Assembly (NCBI GenBank): GCA_017467535.1
Contig: JAFUST010000083.1
Location: 1 to 64,000, forward strand
DNA from: Prevotella sp.
Lineage (GTDB): Bacteria; Bacteroidota; Bacteroidia; Bacteroidales; Bacteroidaceae
Length of the DNA stretch: 64,000 nt
Direction of reading: 5' to 3'
Position numbers and translations under genes: made by a program. Below the pieces are notes generated by a model, which made no database searches, was not told the DNA's origin, and saw nothing but the letters and a program-made list of their open reading frames with translations. This document shows positions 63,251-64,000 of the stretch, piece after piece; position 1 is the stretch's first letter; the number at the start of each line of letters is the position of its first letter.

Positions 63251-64000
63251 ATGGGAATCAAACAAGAACTGAAAGAACAGGAGAAACGCACGTGCCTCTA
63301 CGACCGTCATCTGTCGCTGCGTGCCTTCATGTCGCCGTTTGCGGGCTTCCTGATGCCTATCCAGTATTCCAACATCACGGATGAGCATGTGGCGGTGCGC
63401 GAGCATGTGGGACTCTTCGACGTGAGCCACATGGGCGAGGTGACCGTCAAGGGCCCCGATGCCGAGCGCTACGTGCAGCATATCTTCACCAACGATGTGG
63501 CCGGTGCGCCCGTGGGTAAGATATATTATGGTATGATGTGCTACGAGCATGGTGGCACCGTGGACGACCTGCTGGTCTACAAGATGGGCCCGCAGGACTT
63601 TTTCCTCGTCATCAATGCTGCCAACATAGACAAGGACTGGGCCTGGATGCAGGAGCAGGCCAAGGGCTTCGACATCGACTTGCAGAACCGCTCCGACGAC
63701 TACGGCCAGATAGCCCTGCAGGGCCCGGAGGCCGAGCATGTGATGGAGACGGTGCTGGGGCTGCCCTGCCGGGAACTGGCGTTCTACACGGTGAAGACGA
63801 TAGGCGACATCATCGTCTCTCGCACTGGCTATACCGGCGAGGACGGCTTCGAGGTTTATGCCTCGCCGGCCTATATTCAGGAATGCTGGGACCGGCTGAT
63901 CAAGGCCGGCGTCACCCCCTGCGGACTGGGCTGTCGCGACACGCTGCGCTTCGAGGTGGGGCTTCCGCTCTATGGCGATGAACTCTCGGAGGAGATCACG
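63251..64000 (+). CDS. gcvT: Aminomethyltransferase (glycine cleavage T protein), 3' end cut by the window
   Basis: The first 250 residues of GcvT, which takes the aminomethyl group from lipoyl-GcvH to tetrahydrofolate. LYDRHLSLRAFMSPFAGF is the family start; DVSHMGEVTVKGPDAERYV, ALQGPEAEHVM and the folate-site SRTGYTGEDGFEVY are present, then GLGCRDTLRFEVGLPLYG. The frame is open to the window edge (the family is about 360 residues). Start ATG 63251 lies 9 bp after lplA. Confidence 0.95.
   Translation, partial: MGIKQELKEQEKRTCLYDRHLSLRAFMSPFAGFLMPIQYSNITDEHVAVREHVGLFDVSHMGEVTVKGPDAERYVQHIFTNDVAGAPVGKIYYGMMCYEHGGTVDDLLVYKMGPQDFFLVINAANIDKDWAWMQEQAKGFDIDLQNRSDDYGQIALQGPEAEHVMETVLGLPCRELAFYTVKTIGDIIVSRTGYTGEDGFEVYASPAYIQECWDRLIKAGVTPCGLGCRDTLRFEVGLPLYGDELSEEIT

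Overview
The window looks like chromosomal DNA of a Bacteroidales bacterium, most likely Prevotellaceae (Prevotella, Segatella or Xylanibacter type). The support is the Bacteroidetes promoter architecture (a TTTG box about 19-20 bp upstream of TAnnTTTG) in front of most transcription units, the near absence of Shine-Dalgarno sites, and family content: a Y-family polymerase/YolD pair, AepX-type PEP mutase, DUF5723 and DUF4876 proteins, a C10 peptidase with BspA-like leucine-rich repeats, and secreted GH51, GH95 and GH43 enzymes. I saw no phage, plasmid, CRISPR or intact transposase genes.

Layout. 1-3.1 kb: 5'-incomplete Y-family polymerase, YolD-like partner, Bcp peroxiredoxin, AlkZ-related protein. 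3.1-8.2 kb (minus): small lipoprotein, der, era, then fabH, rpmF and a DUF177 protein, with two MITE-like elements and a possible micro-gene. 8.3-14.1 kb: GH51 arabinofuranosidase, an operon of MlaE/MlaF lipid transporter genes plus a histidine kinase, and a divergent LptB. 14.2-23.1 kb (minus): a tight operon aepX-aepY-cytidylyltransferase-aminoethylphosphonate transaminase-CDP-alcohol phosphotransferase-flippase-like protein-GH95 fucosidase. It reads as synthesis of 2-aminoethylphosphonate, CMP activation, transfer to a lipid or similar alcohol, and membrane handling. 23.7-29.3 kb: tig, clpP, clpX, recQ. 29.4-37.3 kb: guaB, two periplasmic prolyl isomerases, an OstA-like protein and mutL. 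37.4-44.1 kb: OmpA-like porin, tRNA-Val, a lipoprotein, purB, an rRNA pseudouridine synthase with a long Gly-Tyr-Gln-Arg tail, asnS. 44.5-48.6 kb: a three-gene envelope operon. 48.6-52.3 kb (minus): CvfB-like protein, LolD-like ATPase, KefB-type antiporter. 52.35-58.9 kb: an island-like segment bounded by a 41-bp exact duplication of the start of asd, holding gene fragments (a DUF4421/methionine sulfoxide reductase chimera and a headless GH43) and a large AT-richer C10 peptidase with a long structured leader. 58.9-64 kb: asd, a secreted HMA-domain protein, a DUF4876-like protein, lplA and the start of gcvT.

The most unusual signals are non-coding. Four intergenic arrays of short hairpin units use different sequences but the same exact 22-bp period. 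A short segment is inserted in frame in both the polymerase and the YolD gene. A MITE-like family supplies the last codons and stop of the gene it abuts. A composite interspersed repeat occurs at 6.0 and 44.2 kb. The asd-flanked mosaic island and the phosphonate-lipid operon are the best candidates for a new biological system.
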